From an uncultured Clostridia bacterium (lineage in GTDB: Bacteria > Bacillota > Clostridia > Oscillospirales > Acutalibacteraceae), in the NCBI GenBank assembly GCA_946566955.1, contig CAMNXD010000009.1:1-51737 (forward strand): DNA of 51,737 nt. Reading direction: 5' to 3'. Of the stretch, positions 1 through 7,214 are shown one piece after another (position 1 is the first letter of the stretch; each line of letters begins with the position of its first letter). Below the pieces are notes generated by a model that saw only the letters and a list, made by a program, of their open reading frames with translations, was not told the DNA's origin and searched no databases. A program made the position numbers and the translations under genes.

Positions 1-644
1 GCATCAACGGCGACACTGTTCACTTCTACTGGAAAGTAGGAGATGAAATCCGCACCGCTTCTCGCCCTAAAATGTCTAATAAATTAGCAAAGATTATCTT
101 TAATGAAATTAATATAGAAAATCTAGTGGATAAGTTGACTGAAAATTTAGGCCTCCTAGTAGGGAATAGAAATATGCTCTTTACCTTCTACAGCGATACA
201 TTTGCCCAAAAATACAGAGAACAACAGTCCGCTGAATCTGATAGGTTAAAAATTATGTTTCCGAACTTAAATAGTAAAGTTAGACTTTCCCTTGCGAGAA
301 TTAGATTGATAGAAAGGCTTAGTTCTGAGCTAAATTATCATTTTGATTATCCAAAGCAGAATTTTAGTGCTAAAATGAATATTTTTCCTCGCCATGAAAA
401 ATGGGAAGAAATTTTTAAAAGAGCTGAATCGAATGCCAAAATTAAAAGCGATTCTGAAGCATTTAAAGAGATGCAAGATAGTTTAAATAAGGAATCCCCT
501 GATTGCCACTGGTCCTCCTTTACTTGGTGGGACTCCAATCAAGAAATCATATTAGATATTAGAACAGTTTCATATTTAATGGTATTTTATCCTGAAATTT
601 TTGAAAAAAGTTTAATGCCTAGCTACTGTGTTTTTATTACATAA
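1..644 (+). CDS. Hypothetical protein, 5'-truncated by the window edge
   Basis: The reading frame is open from base 3 to the TAA at 642-644, so the gene probably begins outside the window. The first in-frame ATG, at 72, has no Shine-Dalgarno sequence before it, which argues against it as the start. The in-frame codons at 3-71 are GC-rich and read INGDTVHFYWKVGDEIRTAS, while the remaining 190 codons are AT-rich like the rest of the window. I do not recognise a family. The visible protein is soluble, rich in Lys, Glu and Asn, with Trp-containing segments near its C-terminus and no membrane segment. The compositional break near base 70 could mean a domain boundary, a recombination scar or an assembly junction. 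Confidence 0.5.
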   Translation, partial: INGDTVHFYWKVGDEIRTASRPKMSNKLAKIIFNEINIENLVDKLTENLGLLVGNRNMLFTFYSDTFAQKYREQQSAESDRLKIMFPNLNSKVRLSLARIRLIERLSSELNYHFDYPKQNFSAKMNIFPRHEKWEEIFKRAESNAKIKSDSEAFKEMQDSLNKESPDCHWSSFTWWDSNQEIILDIRTVSYLMVFYPEIFEKSLMPSYCVFIT

Positions 645-672
645 AAAGAGCAAGTGATTAATCCACTTGCTC
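643..672 (-). terminator. Intrinsic terminator after the G5/3D protein gene
   Basis: A perfect 9-bp inverted repeat (gagcaagtg at 648-656, cacttgctc at 664-672) encloses a 7-nt loop. On the minus strand it is followed directly by five T. It lies just downstream of the minus-strand gene ending at 705 and overlaps the end of the plus-strand gene, so it may stop both transcripts. Confidence 0.8.
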
Positions 673-704
673 CTTAACTTATTTTAAAGCTTTTAAATGC
701 TTAA

Positions 705-1913
705 CTATGAAAGTATTGAGACTTTAACGGATTTTCTTCCAAACTGTCTGCAGGCACTTTCTGATTTCATGTAAATGTCTACCAGTGCAGACCCCGACTT
801 CAGTGCTCCTCCGGTATCTTGGGCAACGAGAGTCTTTTTAAAGGAGCCATCTGTTGATTCAACAAGAATCTTTGATCCGTAAGGGATAACTCTTGGGTTC
901 ACGGCAACAGTTTCTCCTTCTATAGGTGATTTACCCGTTGAAGTGCGAGCCCCACTTAAAGCAGTATAAGCTGTAGCAGAACCATATATCACTTTAGAAG
1001 ATTTTTCTTTATTATCCTTCTTTTTATTATCTTTCTTTGGACTTGAGCTTGAAGACGAATTTATAACGCGAGTTCCTTTGAGAATTACTTTATCAACAGG
1101 CTCTTCAAGAATTTTTTCACTTGTAACTTTAGAGTCTATTACTTCATTGTCTTTTAAAGTAAGAAGTGATTTTATTTCTTTAGTACCGTCTTTTCCTTCA
1201 ATGCTAACTTTTTCTTCACCTTTGTCTAGAAGCTCGTAATTTTTAGTTACGACTTTATAGGGTATTTTTTTAGTAGTAACAATTTCTTCAAATTTAATCC
1301 TATTAATTACTATCTTCATACCTTCGTATATATTGCTAGAAAAATTTACATTTATTTCATCATTTTCCGAAAGCTTAAGGCCGGCAAAGCCAAGAGCCTC
1401 TCTTACAGAAAGTTTAGGCATTAAATATTCCTTTTCTTCACCATCAGCTAGTATCTGAATCTTCACTCTCCTGCTAATAACTATATTCATGTCTTTTTCT
1501 AAGGGATGATCTAAAGCAAAGTTAACGGCGTCACTATCCCCTAGCTCAATTCCAACAGTTTTTAAAGCATCTCTTACCTTGCCGTTTACTACTTTAAGCT
1601 TAACTTGATTATCTCCGTCAATTACCTTTACGTCAAAAGCTCGTTTTACATTAAGCTTTAATGTTCCATCTGGATCATCCACTTTTTCAACAACGTCATT
1701 TTCGGAAATACTTACTCCCATCTTGTTAAGTATATTATCTACGTTTTCCTCAACGGTAATAGAGTGAATAGTAGTATTATCCACATTTATATAAACGTCC
1801 CTTGCAAAAGTTTTAACAGAAAATATAGACACAGCACACAGCGTACCCATCAATACCACCGACGTGGTTTTCTTGATTCTTTTATTCATTTCGCTACTTG
1901 AAATATCTAACAC
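705..1913 (-). CDS. G5 and 3D domain cell-wall protein (YabE/RpfB-like)
   Basis: Secreted or membrane-tethered protein of 402 residues, probably acting on peptidoglycan. A short basic N-terminus and hydrophobic segment (about residues 13-37) act as signal or anchor. Three DUF348-type repeats follow (about 38-205), then a G5 domain (about 208-280), a Ser/Lys-rich linker, and a C-terminal 3D domain (about 310-402). The 3D domain shows AYTA, AVNPRVIPYGS, AQDTGGALK and VDIYM, the usual acidic residues of this lytic transglycosylase-like fold, although the first Asp of the family triad is Asn here. The start is GTG at 1911-1913 with AGGAGGGC close upstream; an ATG eight codons later is an alternative. 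It resembles YabE of Bacillus and the Rpf-like stationary-phase wall hydrolases. A sigma-A promoter and a downstream terminator suggest a monocistronic unit. Confidence 0.88.
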   Translation of the reverse strand: MLDISSSEMNKRIKKTTSVVLMGTLCAVSIFSVKTFARDVYINVDNTTIHSITVEENVDNILNKMGVSISENDVVEKVDDPDGTLKLNVKRAFDVKVIDGDNQVKLKVVNGKVRDALKTVGIELGDSDAVNFALDHPLEKDMNIVISRRVKIQILADGEEKEYLMPKLSVREALGFAGLKLSENDEINVNFSSNIYEGMKIVINRIKFEEIVTTKKIPYKVVTKNYELLDKGEEKVSIEGKDGTKEIKSLLTLKDNEVIDSKVTSEKILEEPVDKVILKGTRVINSSSSSSPKKDNKKKDNKEKSSKVIYGSATAYTALSGARTSTGKSPIEGETVAVNPRVIPYGSKILVESTDGSFKKTLVAQDTGGALKSGSALVDIYMKSESACRQFGRKSVKVSILS

Positions 1914-2357
1914 TTATAGCCCTCCTATTTAAACCGTTAATACTAATTTTCTAGCATCGGTAACATTTTTGTTCGAATTATCCAGCTAAAGCTTTGTGCT
2001 TTCTCAATGTTATTAAACACTTTGTTGTTTGTCAAGAAATAAAAATTACTTTTTTTATAGAAATAGACGAATCTTTCCAATATTTGGTTGTATTAAATAT
2101 ACTAAAAAATTACAGTTATACAAATAAAATAATTAAATTTAAATAAATCACATAATTTTAAATCTTCTTAAATTTGTGTAAATCTCTGAAATCAAAAGTT
2201 ACATATTAGTAACAAATAATTACATCAATTTCTTACTTCCTCACGAGTTCAAACGTTTAATAGTTACATTCTTTTTATCAAAATTTTTATGCTCTGAATA
2301 TAATAAAGAATAACCATACTATTTTAATTTTCATTCATACCAAATGGAGGTAAGAAA
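1914..2357. other. Divergent AT-rich intergenic region
   Basis: 444 bases between two divergent genes. It holds the minus-strand promoter listed separately. A TATAAT at 2299-2304 could serve the plus-strand DUF11 gene but has no good -35 partner. I see no ORF and no riboswitch I can name. The leader of the minus gene contains a small hairpin (aaagc/gcttt) of doubtful meaning. Confidence 0.5.
2007..2035 (-). promoter_or_regulatory. Sigma-A promoter of the G5/3D gene
   Basis: On the minus strand TTGACA (2030-2035) is followed after exactly 17 bases by TAACAT (2007-2012). It gives a leader of roughly 85 nt before the GTG start. Confidence 0.65.
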
Positions 2358-3233
2358 ATGCCTACTCAAATTTACAATACTGCTTCTTTAACCTTTGAGT
2401 ATGGATCCCAAAAAGGATTTGTATCTTCTAACGTTGCAGTGACTACCTTAAAAGAATCTTTGACCATTTCTCATTCATCTTTGGGGGACACTTATTCTCA
2501 AGGAAGCGAAATTCCATTTATTGTAAGTATTATCAATAACAACACCGATAAAATAAAAAATGTAAAGATACAAAGCGACTTAGGCACCTATTCTTTAGGC
2601 CAAGGAATCTGTGAAAACTCTTTTACCCCACTTTCATACACTGGACCCTCTATGCTATACGTTGGAGGAGTTTTTCTTTCTAATATCGAGCCAAAAGTTT
2701 ATAAAGAAAAGTTAGTTTTTACCGTTGCATCTATTCCACCAAAATCAAACGCTCTTATCATTTATAAAGCCTCTATTAATCAATTTTCACCTCTTTCTTC
2801 TGGTTCCAAAATCGTAAATACAGTCACAGCCTCCTCTAGATCTATCACTTCTCCGCTAACTTCTTCTAATACAATAACTGTACGTGATGAAGCAGATATA
2901 AGAATTATTAAGAATATGTCTCCAAATCCAGTTTTAGCAGGCGAAACTATAACTTATAATTTCTCGCTTTATAACTATGGTAATACAGAAGCGAGAAACG
3001 TCACTTTAAACGATACTTTTACTCCTGCTCCAGGAAATATAAATGTTTATCTTGATTCGCAAGAAATTTCTTCAACTGATTTTTCGTACTCAAGTGGAAC
3101 GCTCACTCTTCCAACTTATAATTCTGGTATTTCTGTCTCAATTCCTGCTGCAAATTTTATCCAAGATACAATCACAGGCTCGATCTCAATTGAACCCGGT
3201 ATGATATCTATTACTGCTACCGGCCAAATTTAG
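2358..3233 (+). CDS. DUF11 conserved-repeat protein
   Basis: 291 residues, beta-rich. Two immunoglobulin-like segments are visible: about 30-165, and about 175-275 beginning at ADIRIIKNMSPNPVLAGETI, with the TYNFSLYNYGNTEARNVTLND pattern typical of DUF11/TIGR01451 repeats. The start is ATG with TGGAGGT seven bases upstream. There is no signal peptide, no membrane segment and no sortase motif, although most DUF11 proteins are extracellular. The N-terminus (MPTQIYNTASLTFEYGSQKG) resembles short stand-alone DUF11 proteins known from clostridia; that resemblance is from memory. It may be exported by a non-Sec route or be part of a spore or cell-surface layer; neither is shown by the sequence. It stands alone, divergent from the G5/3D gene. 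Confidence 0.75.
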   Translation: MPTQIYNTASLTFEYGSQKGFVSSNVAVTTLKESLTISHSSLGDTYSQGSEIPFIVSIINNNTDKIKNVKIQSDLGTYSLGQGICENSFTPLSYTGPSMLYVGGVFLSNIEPKVYKEKLVFTVASIPPKSNALIIYKASINQFSPLSSGSKIVNTVTASSRSITSPLTSSNTITVRDEADIRIIKNMSPNPVLAGETITYNFSLYNYGNTEARNVTLNDTFTPAPGNINVYLDSQEISSTDFSYSSGTLTLPTYNSGISVSIPAANFIQDTITGSISIEPGMISITATGQI

Positions 3234-3387
3234 TTTTTTAAAATTTAGTTTTTTAAAAGCTTATAATATTAAGCATTTTACTTCAAAATTCAGTTTTTAT
3301 CTAATATATATGGGCAAAATGTACAAGCTACCTATACTGAATAATGTATCCAAATTAGACTTATTCAACAATTTAGAATAAAAATTG

Positions 3388-3416
3388 TTGACTTAATTTT
3401 TATGTCGTTATATAAT
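3388..3416 (+). promoter_or_regulatory. Strong sigma-A promoter before the tRNA-like element
   Basis: TTGACT (3388-3393), a 17-base spacer and a perfect TATAAT (3411-3416) predict a start near 3423. The transcript would open about 18 nt before the tRNA-like element and continue into the zinc-ribbon gene. Confidence 0.8.
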
Positions 3417-3440
3417 TCTATCATCAGTGATTTAGAGCGT

Positions 3441-3509
3441 GCCCAAGTAGCTTAGTATAGTAGAGCGTTGTCATATTCAGAGGTGTCGGTGCGAATCCGT
3501 CCTAGGGCA
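3441..3509 (+). pseudogene. tRNA-like element in the leader of the zinc-ribbon gene
   Basis: A 69-nt stretch has tRNA features. The acceptor halves gcccaag/ctagggc pair 6 of 7. A TA follows, then the D-arm GCTT..GAGC. Next come an anticodon-arm region containing tcatatt (CAU in view), AGAGGT, and a T-arm with loop tgcgaat and 4 of 5 stem pairs. The T-arm loop lacks the usual TTC. The anticodon stem is too short and imperfect, and the molecule is about 5 nt shorter than a normal tRNA. No CCA is encoded. It could be a decayed tRNA-Met-like gene or a tRNA mimic that works as a leader; it lies between a consensus promoter and the zinc-ribbon gene 30 bases downstream. Confidence 0.5.
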
Positions 3510-3538
3510 AAATTTTATTTTAAAGCGAGGTATGTCTT

Positions 3539-3829
3539 ATGTACGAAGACAAAACTTTAGTCTGCAAAGAATGCGGAAACGAATTCACATTTACTCAGGG
3601 TGAGCAAGAATTTTACGCTGAAAAGGGTTTCACAAATGAACCTCAAAGATGTAAATCTTGCCGCGATGCTCGTAAAAATGCAAGCAGACAAGGTCAAGAG
3701 CGTGAAATTTTTATAGCAGAGTGTGCAGCTTGCGGAAAAGAAGCAAGAGTACCATTTAAGCCACGTGAAGATCGCCCAGTTTATTGCAGTGAGTGCTTTG
3801 CAAAAATGAGAGAAGAAGCTAGAGACTAA
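3539..3829 (+). CDS. Double zinc-ribbon protein (zf-trcl type)
   Basis: 96-residue basic protein with four CxxC pairs (Cys9/12, 38/41, 62/65, 83/86), enough for two structural zinc sites. The first half (CKECGNEFTFTQGEQEFYAE, then RCKSCRDARK) matches the probable zinc-binding domain family PF13451, which is common in clostridia and has no settled function; nucleic-acid or ribosome binding is a guess. The start ATG at 3539 follows aaagcgaggtatgtctt, a modest ribosome site. Transcription very probably comes from the promoter at 3388-3416 through the tRNA-like element, and ends at the hairpin at 3851-3882. The unusual leader is the main point of interest. Confidence 0.85.
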   Translation: MYEDKTLVCKECGNEFTFTQGEQEFYAEKGFTNEPQRCKSCRDARKNASRQGQEREIFIAECAACGKEARVPFKPREDRPVYCSECFAKMREEARD

Positions 3830-3850
3830 TCTTAAAGCTTTTCAAGTTAC

Positions 3851-3882
3851 AAAAAAGCTACGATTTAATTCGCAGCTTTTTT
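3851..3882. terminator. Bidirectional intrinsic terminator
   Basis: aaaaaagct (3851-3859) pairs with agctttttt (3874-3882), with further pairs inside the loop. T runs occur on both strands, so it can end both the zinc-ribbon transcript and the converging kinase transcript. Confidence 0.85.
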
Positions 3883-3921
3883 CTATTATATTGTTTTAAA
3901 ACGTCAATTAAAAATATATTT

Positions 3922-5141
3922 TTAGTTTTTATCCGATTTAATTGAATTGAGTTTTCTTAAAACTTCATCTAAAGAAATTCTATTATTAAGCGGTTTAGTC
4001 ATTTCTTTAATTAGAAATAGAAAATTAGAAATGTTTTCTTTTGATGTCCCGCCATATATTTCTAATATATTACTATGGCCTCCTTTAAAAAATTCACCTA
4101 TATAATTTTCTTTTTGTAAATTATTTTTAATTTCCTCTATTTCAGTTACACTATTTTCGGTTATACCTGTACATTCAAAAAGCAGGTATATAAACGTCAT
4201 GCCCAGTGCAAATACATCTCGTTTAGCAAATTCTTTTTCGCTTTTATAGGTTTCGCCTTGACAACAATAAAGTTGTGTTCCAAGTCCAGGTTTTAAACTT
4301 TTTAACTTTGTTATACTACCAAAATCGCATAGTTGAACATTATATTTAGATATATGCTTATTATTTGCATATTCCTTGATTTTGTTTAATTTTTCGATGT
4401 TAGTATCTTTGTTCTTAATAATATCTAAAATTTTCTTAAAACCTCCAGCTTTTGCTTTTAATTCAATAGTTCGAAGGGTATCCAAAGTCATCTTTTCATT
4501 AGTTGTATTATTATCAAGTATATTTTTAATATCCTTCAGTAATTCTTTTTGCATTGTGATCTTTCCTAAATTACTATTCCACTTATCTATTCTCAATAAA
4601 TTTTGTGGTTTAATGTCATTGTGTGAATATCCAGCATCATGCAAAACTTTAACTACTTTTGCCGCTTGTTTGGCCTTCTTTAAAATAGTTCCTATAGTTT
4701 TATTGTTAGAGGTCGTTGAGCGTATTTTATTTCTCGCCAGGTCTTCTTTTGCTAGTGGAAGTTCAAAAAAAGCTCCTCTTTGCTCATCTAGCCAAAGCTT
4801 TTCAGCTTTTGCTATATTTAAATATTTTTCTGCCATTTTTTGTTTTTACATTCGCTAAGCATATTTTGAAATTCCTTAAAAGAATTTATTTCATCTATTA
4901 TCGCTTCATGTCCAGATTGAGACGGCATTACCACTTTCATTGCCTTATTGTCACCACATTTCCAAACTGATCCACTTCCCCCGGCTCCTAAAAACTTTAA
5001 CTTTGCCGCGTCATAACCATTTAACCACAAGTAAATTCCACCATTAAGTGCTCCTTCAAACATCTTATTAATATTAGGTGGATCTTTAATATTTAGCGGA
5101 CAATTAGTATTATTTGATATATATTTTATAATATTTTTCAA
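3922..5141 (-). pseudogene. Eukaryotic-type Ser/Thr protein kinase, split by a -1 frameshift
   Basis: Two overlapping frames together make one kinase domain. The upstream frame (5141 to 4818, 107 codons from a TTG) carries the glycine loop LGAGGSGSVW (51-60), the ATP-binding lysine in AMKVV (Lys69) and an alpha-C glutamate (about Glu84). The downstream frame (4836 to 3922, 304 codons) carries the catalytic loop HNDIKPQN (Asp74, Asn79), DFG at 171-173, an activation segment with GTQLYCCQGE, and the helix F aspartate in DVFALG. The frames are offset by -1 and meet at a run of six A on the minus strand (4836-4841). The catalytic loop and DFG are about 97 residues apart, so an insertion of roughly 75 residues lies between them. 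No good ribosome site precedes the TTG. It could be a pseudogene, a programmed slip, two translationally coupled halves, or a homopolymer sequencing error. Confidence 0.7.
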
Positions 5142-5241
5142 AATAAAATACTTTGAAATTTTTTTCTAAAATCTGCCTTCGTGTAAAAATTAGAATTTTG
5201 TATATCAAATGTTACATTTACTAGTCGAGTTATAACGCGTC

Positions 5242-5526
5242 TTACTTTTTCCAACTTTTTATCAAGTGGAGAACTGGTCTTCTGAATTTTTTTACCGAAT
5301 CTTCATTTTCCCTTAGGTAATTTAAACATTCATCAGCATTCCAATTATTAATATTGTTGAGTTCTTTTTCATACATTTTCTCTTTTACAATTTTCAATTT
5401 GTAGTTCTTTGAAGTATTATATTTGTGCTTCTGAATATAGTCTTTGCATTCCTGTATAGTCCAATTTTCAACCTCTGCAGCAATAGCTTTTTCTCCCTTA
5501 ATACCTTTCAAACTTTTCAATTTCAC
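5242..5526 (-). CDS. Small protein with an internal duplication
   Basis: 94 residues, highly charged, no membrane segment. Two related helical segments are visible: NWTIQECKDYIQKHKY (about 22-37) and NWNADECLNYLRENED (about 62-77), sharing N-W-x(3)-E-C-x(2)-Y-[IL]. I do not recognise the family. The start is GTG at 5524-5526 behind a purine-rich GGGAGGGG only a few bases upstream. It lies 100 bases upstream of the split kinase on the same strand, so the two may be co-transcribed; a role as kinase partner or substrate would be speculation. Confidence 0.6.
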   Translation of the reverse strand: MKLKSLKGIKGEKAIAAEVENWTIQECKDYIQKHKYNTSKNYKLKIVKEKMYEKELNNINNWNADECLNYLRENEDSVKKFRRPVLHLIKSWKK

Positions 5527-5632
5527 TGCCCCTCCCTATATATTTTATAAATACACAACATAATATATCAGAATTATATAATTAAATATCCAATATGTCA
5601 ACTATTTTAAATATTTTTTATAGGATGTTAAA

Positions 5633-6316
5633 ATGAATAAAAATGTCAAAATCTCAAAAAGGCTACTTAAGTGCGCTAAAATGGTTACGTCAAAAGGAAA
5701 TATAGCTGATGTAGGAACCGATCATGCTTATTTACCTATTTATCTCGCACTTACAAACAAAATATCACACGCCATCGCATGTGATATACACAAAGAACCT
5801 TTAAATAATGCAAAGTCGAATGTAAAGTTGTTTAATTTAGAAAATGCAGTAGAAGTTCGGCAGTCAGACGGACTAAAAAATATTAGCTCCAGCGAGGCGG
5901 ATACTGTAGTTATCGCCGGCATGGGAGGAAATTTAATAGCCAAAATCCTCAAAGACTGCAAATGGGAAAATAAAAAAGATAAAGAATTTATATTTCAACC
6001 TATGAAATACGAAAACAATTTAAGAGTATATCTTTCCAAAATGGGATATGAAATAAAAAAAGAAATAGCTGTTAAGTGCAGCGGTAAGGTTTATACTGTC
6101 ATTAAAGCGAATTATACCGCTCAGCCATACGAATTAACTCCTACCCAAGTTTACATAGGTTTTTTGCCAGATCATCTAAACGATGACGCTAAATGCTACA
6201 TAAGAAAGCAGTTAAACGATTTATATAATCGCATAAAAGGTGCGATTGCTAAAGGTCTAAAAGACCAGGAAGCATATTACTTAAAAATAATTAAAAAGCT
6301 AAAAAAACTTTTATAG
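5633..6316 (+). CDS. trmK: tRNA (adenine22-N1)-methyltransferase TrmK
   Basis: 227-residue class I SAM-dependent methyltransferase that makes m1A22 in bacterial tRNAs. The SAM-binding motif I is IADVGTDHAYLPIYL (about 21-35). An acidic residue follows at the end of beta-2 (ACDIHKEPL). VVIAGMGGNLIAKIL (about 91-105) contains the conserved catalytic-loop region of the TrmK/YqfN family. The C-terminal third is a Lys-rich helical coiled coil, as expected for tRNA binding. The length agrees with the family. The next gene, a Nif3-type protein, starts 20 bases downstream, the usual clostridial and bacillar pairing (yqfN-yqfO). Confidence 0.92.
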   Translation: MNKNVKISKRLLKCAKMVTSKGNIADVGTDHAYLPIYLALTNKISHAIACDIHKEPLNNAKSNVKLFNLENAVEVRQSDGLKNISSSEADTVVIAGMGGNLIAKILKDCKWENKKDKEFIFQPMKYENNLRVYLSKMGYEIKKEIAVKCSGKVYTVIKANYTAQPYELTPTQVYIGFLPDHLNDDAKCYIRKQLNDLYNRIKGAIAKGLKDQEAYYLKIIKKLKKLL

Positions 6317-6335
6317 AACAGAAAGGAAATTAAGT

Positions 6336-7100
6336 ATGATTAAAGTCAAAAATATTTACGAATTTTTAAATAAAATAGCTCCCTTTGAAAAAGCTATGGA
6401 TTTTGATAACTCTGGACTTCTTGTTGGAAACCTTGAAACCGATGTAAAAAAAATTCTTCTTTCGTTAGATATAACGCCTGAAATATGCGATGAAGCAAAA
6501 AAACTCAATGCTAATCTTATAATAAGTCATCATCCGGTTATATTTAAGCCTTTTAAAAGTATAGATTTCAAAAATTCTGTTTCAAAACTTATAAAATACG
6601 AAATAAATGCAATATGCGCTCATACAAATCTAGATGTTGCGGAAAAAGGAGTAAACTTTCATCTAGCATCAACCTTAGGCTTAGAAAATTTCTCTCCTCT
6701 TATAGACTCCCATGGCTTACCACTAGGAATGATAGGAACACTAGATACTCTTTTACGTCCGGAAGAATTGGCACTTTTAGTAAAAAACAAACTTTCTTGC
6801 CAAGGAGTAAGATATACTGAAGGTAAGTCATTAATAAGTAAAGTAGCGGTAAGCTCAGGGTCAGGAGGAAATCTAGTTGAAGCTGCAAAAATAAACGGTG
6901 CAGATGCTTTCGTAACGGGTGAAATTAAACATAGTCAAATACTTACTGCAAACAATCTCGGAATTACAGTTATAGATGCTGGACACTTTAAAACAGAAAA
7001 TGTAATAATTTCTCCCTTACAGCATACACTTAAAAATCAATTCAAAGATTTGGAGTTTATCACTTCTAAGGAGTCGACGGATGGAATAAAATATTTATAA
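6336..7100 (+). CDS. Nif3-like dinuclear metal-centre protein (YqfO family)
   Basis: 254 residues. Metal ligands of the family are visible: LIISHHPVIF (about 67-76), ICAHTNLD (about 95-102) and the C-terminal pair in GEIKHSQ and DAGHFKTE. SGSGG lies in between. Bacillus YqfO is about 370 residues because a PII-like domain is inserted in the middle; this is the short form without it, like E. coli YbgI. The family was formerly called GTP cyclohydrolase I type 2; its true substrate is unsettled. The start ATG has AAAGGAAATTA upstream. It forms an operon with trmK. Confidence 0.9.
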   Translation: MIKVKNIYEFLNKIAPFEKAMDFDNSGLLVGNLETDVKKILLSLDITPEICDEAKKLNANLIISHHPVIFKPFKSIDFKNSVSKLIKYEINAICAHTNLDVAEKGVNFHLASTLGLENFSPLIDSHGLPLGMIGTLDTLLRPEELALLVKNKLSCQGVRYTEGKSLISKVAVSSGSGGNLVEAAKINGADAFVTGEIKHSQILTANNLGITVIDAGHFKTENVIISPLQHTLKNQFKDLEFITSKESTDGIKYL

Positions 7101-7102
7101 GA

Positions 7103-7131
7103 TTGAAATACGAGTTTTTAATTATTATAAT
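7103..7131 (+). promoter_or_regulatory. Promoter of glmS
   Basis: TTGAAA (7103-7108), a 17-base spacer and TATAAT (7126-7131). The leader of about 75 nt contains two hairpins: agcat/atgct (near 7141-7156), and tctcc/ggaga, which sequesters a first GGAG copy. A second AGGAG lies just before the ATG. No glmS ribozyme core is visible. Confidence 0.65.
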
Positions 7132-7214
7132 ATAATTTATAGCATCGCATTATGCTTAATAATACAGCGTCTCCAAATCAAAAGGAGAACTTAAGCTTTT
7201 AAGGAGAATACACT

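Noticed and set aside
1927-2006. Cyclic-di-AMP (ydaO) riboswitch before the G5/3D gene
   Set aside because: Such riboswitches often control wall hydrolases, but the leader is only about 85 nt and none of the conserved segments is recognisable.
3441-3509. A normal functional tRNA gene
   Set aside because: The anticodon stem is too short and mismatched, the T-loop lacks TTC, and the acceptor has a mismatch. It is listed as tRNA-like.
4376-4970. Plus-strand ORFs opposite the kinase
   Set aside because: Hydrophobic, AT-driven reading of the opposite strand without ribosome sites; the minus-strand kinase motifs are clear.
7132-7214. glmS ribozyme
   Set aside because: The leader is too short and the conserved cleavage-core sequence is not seen.
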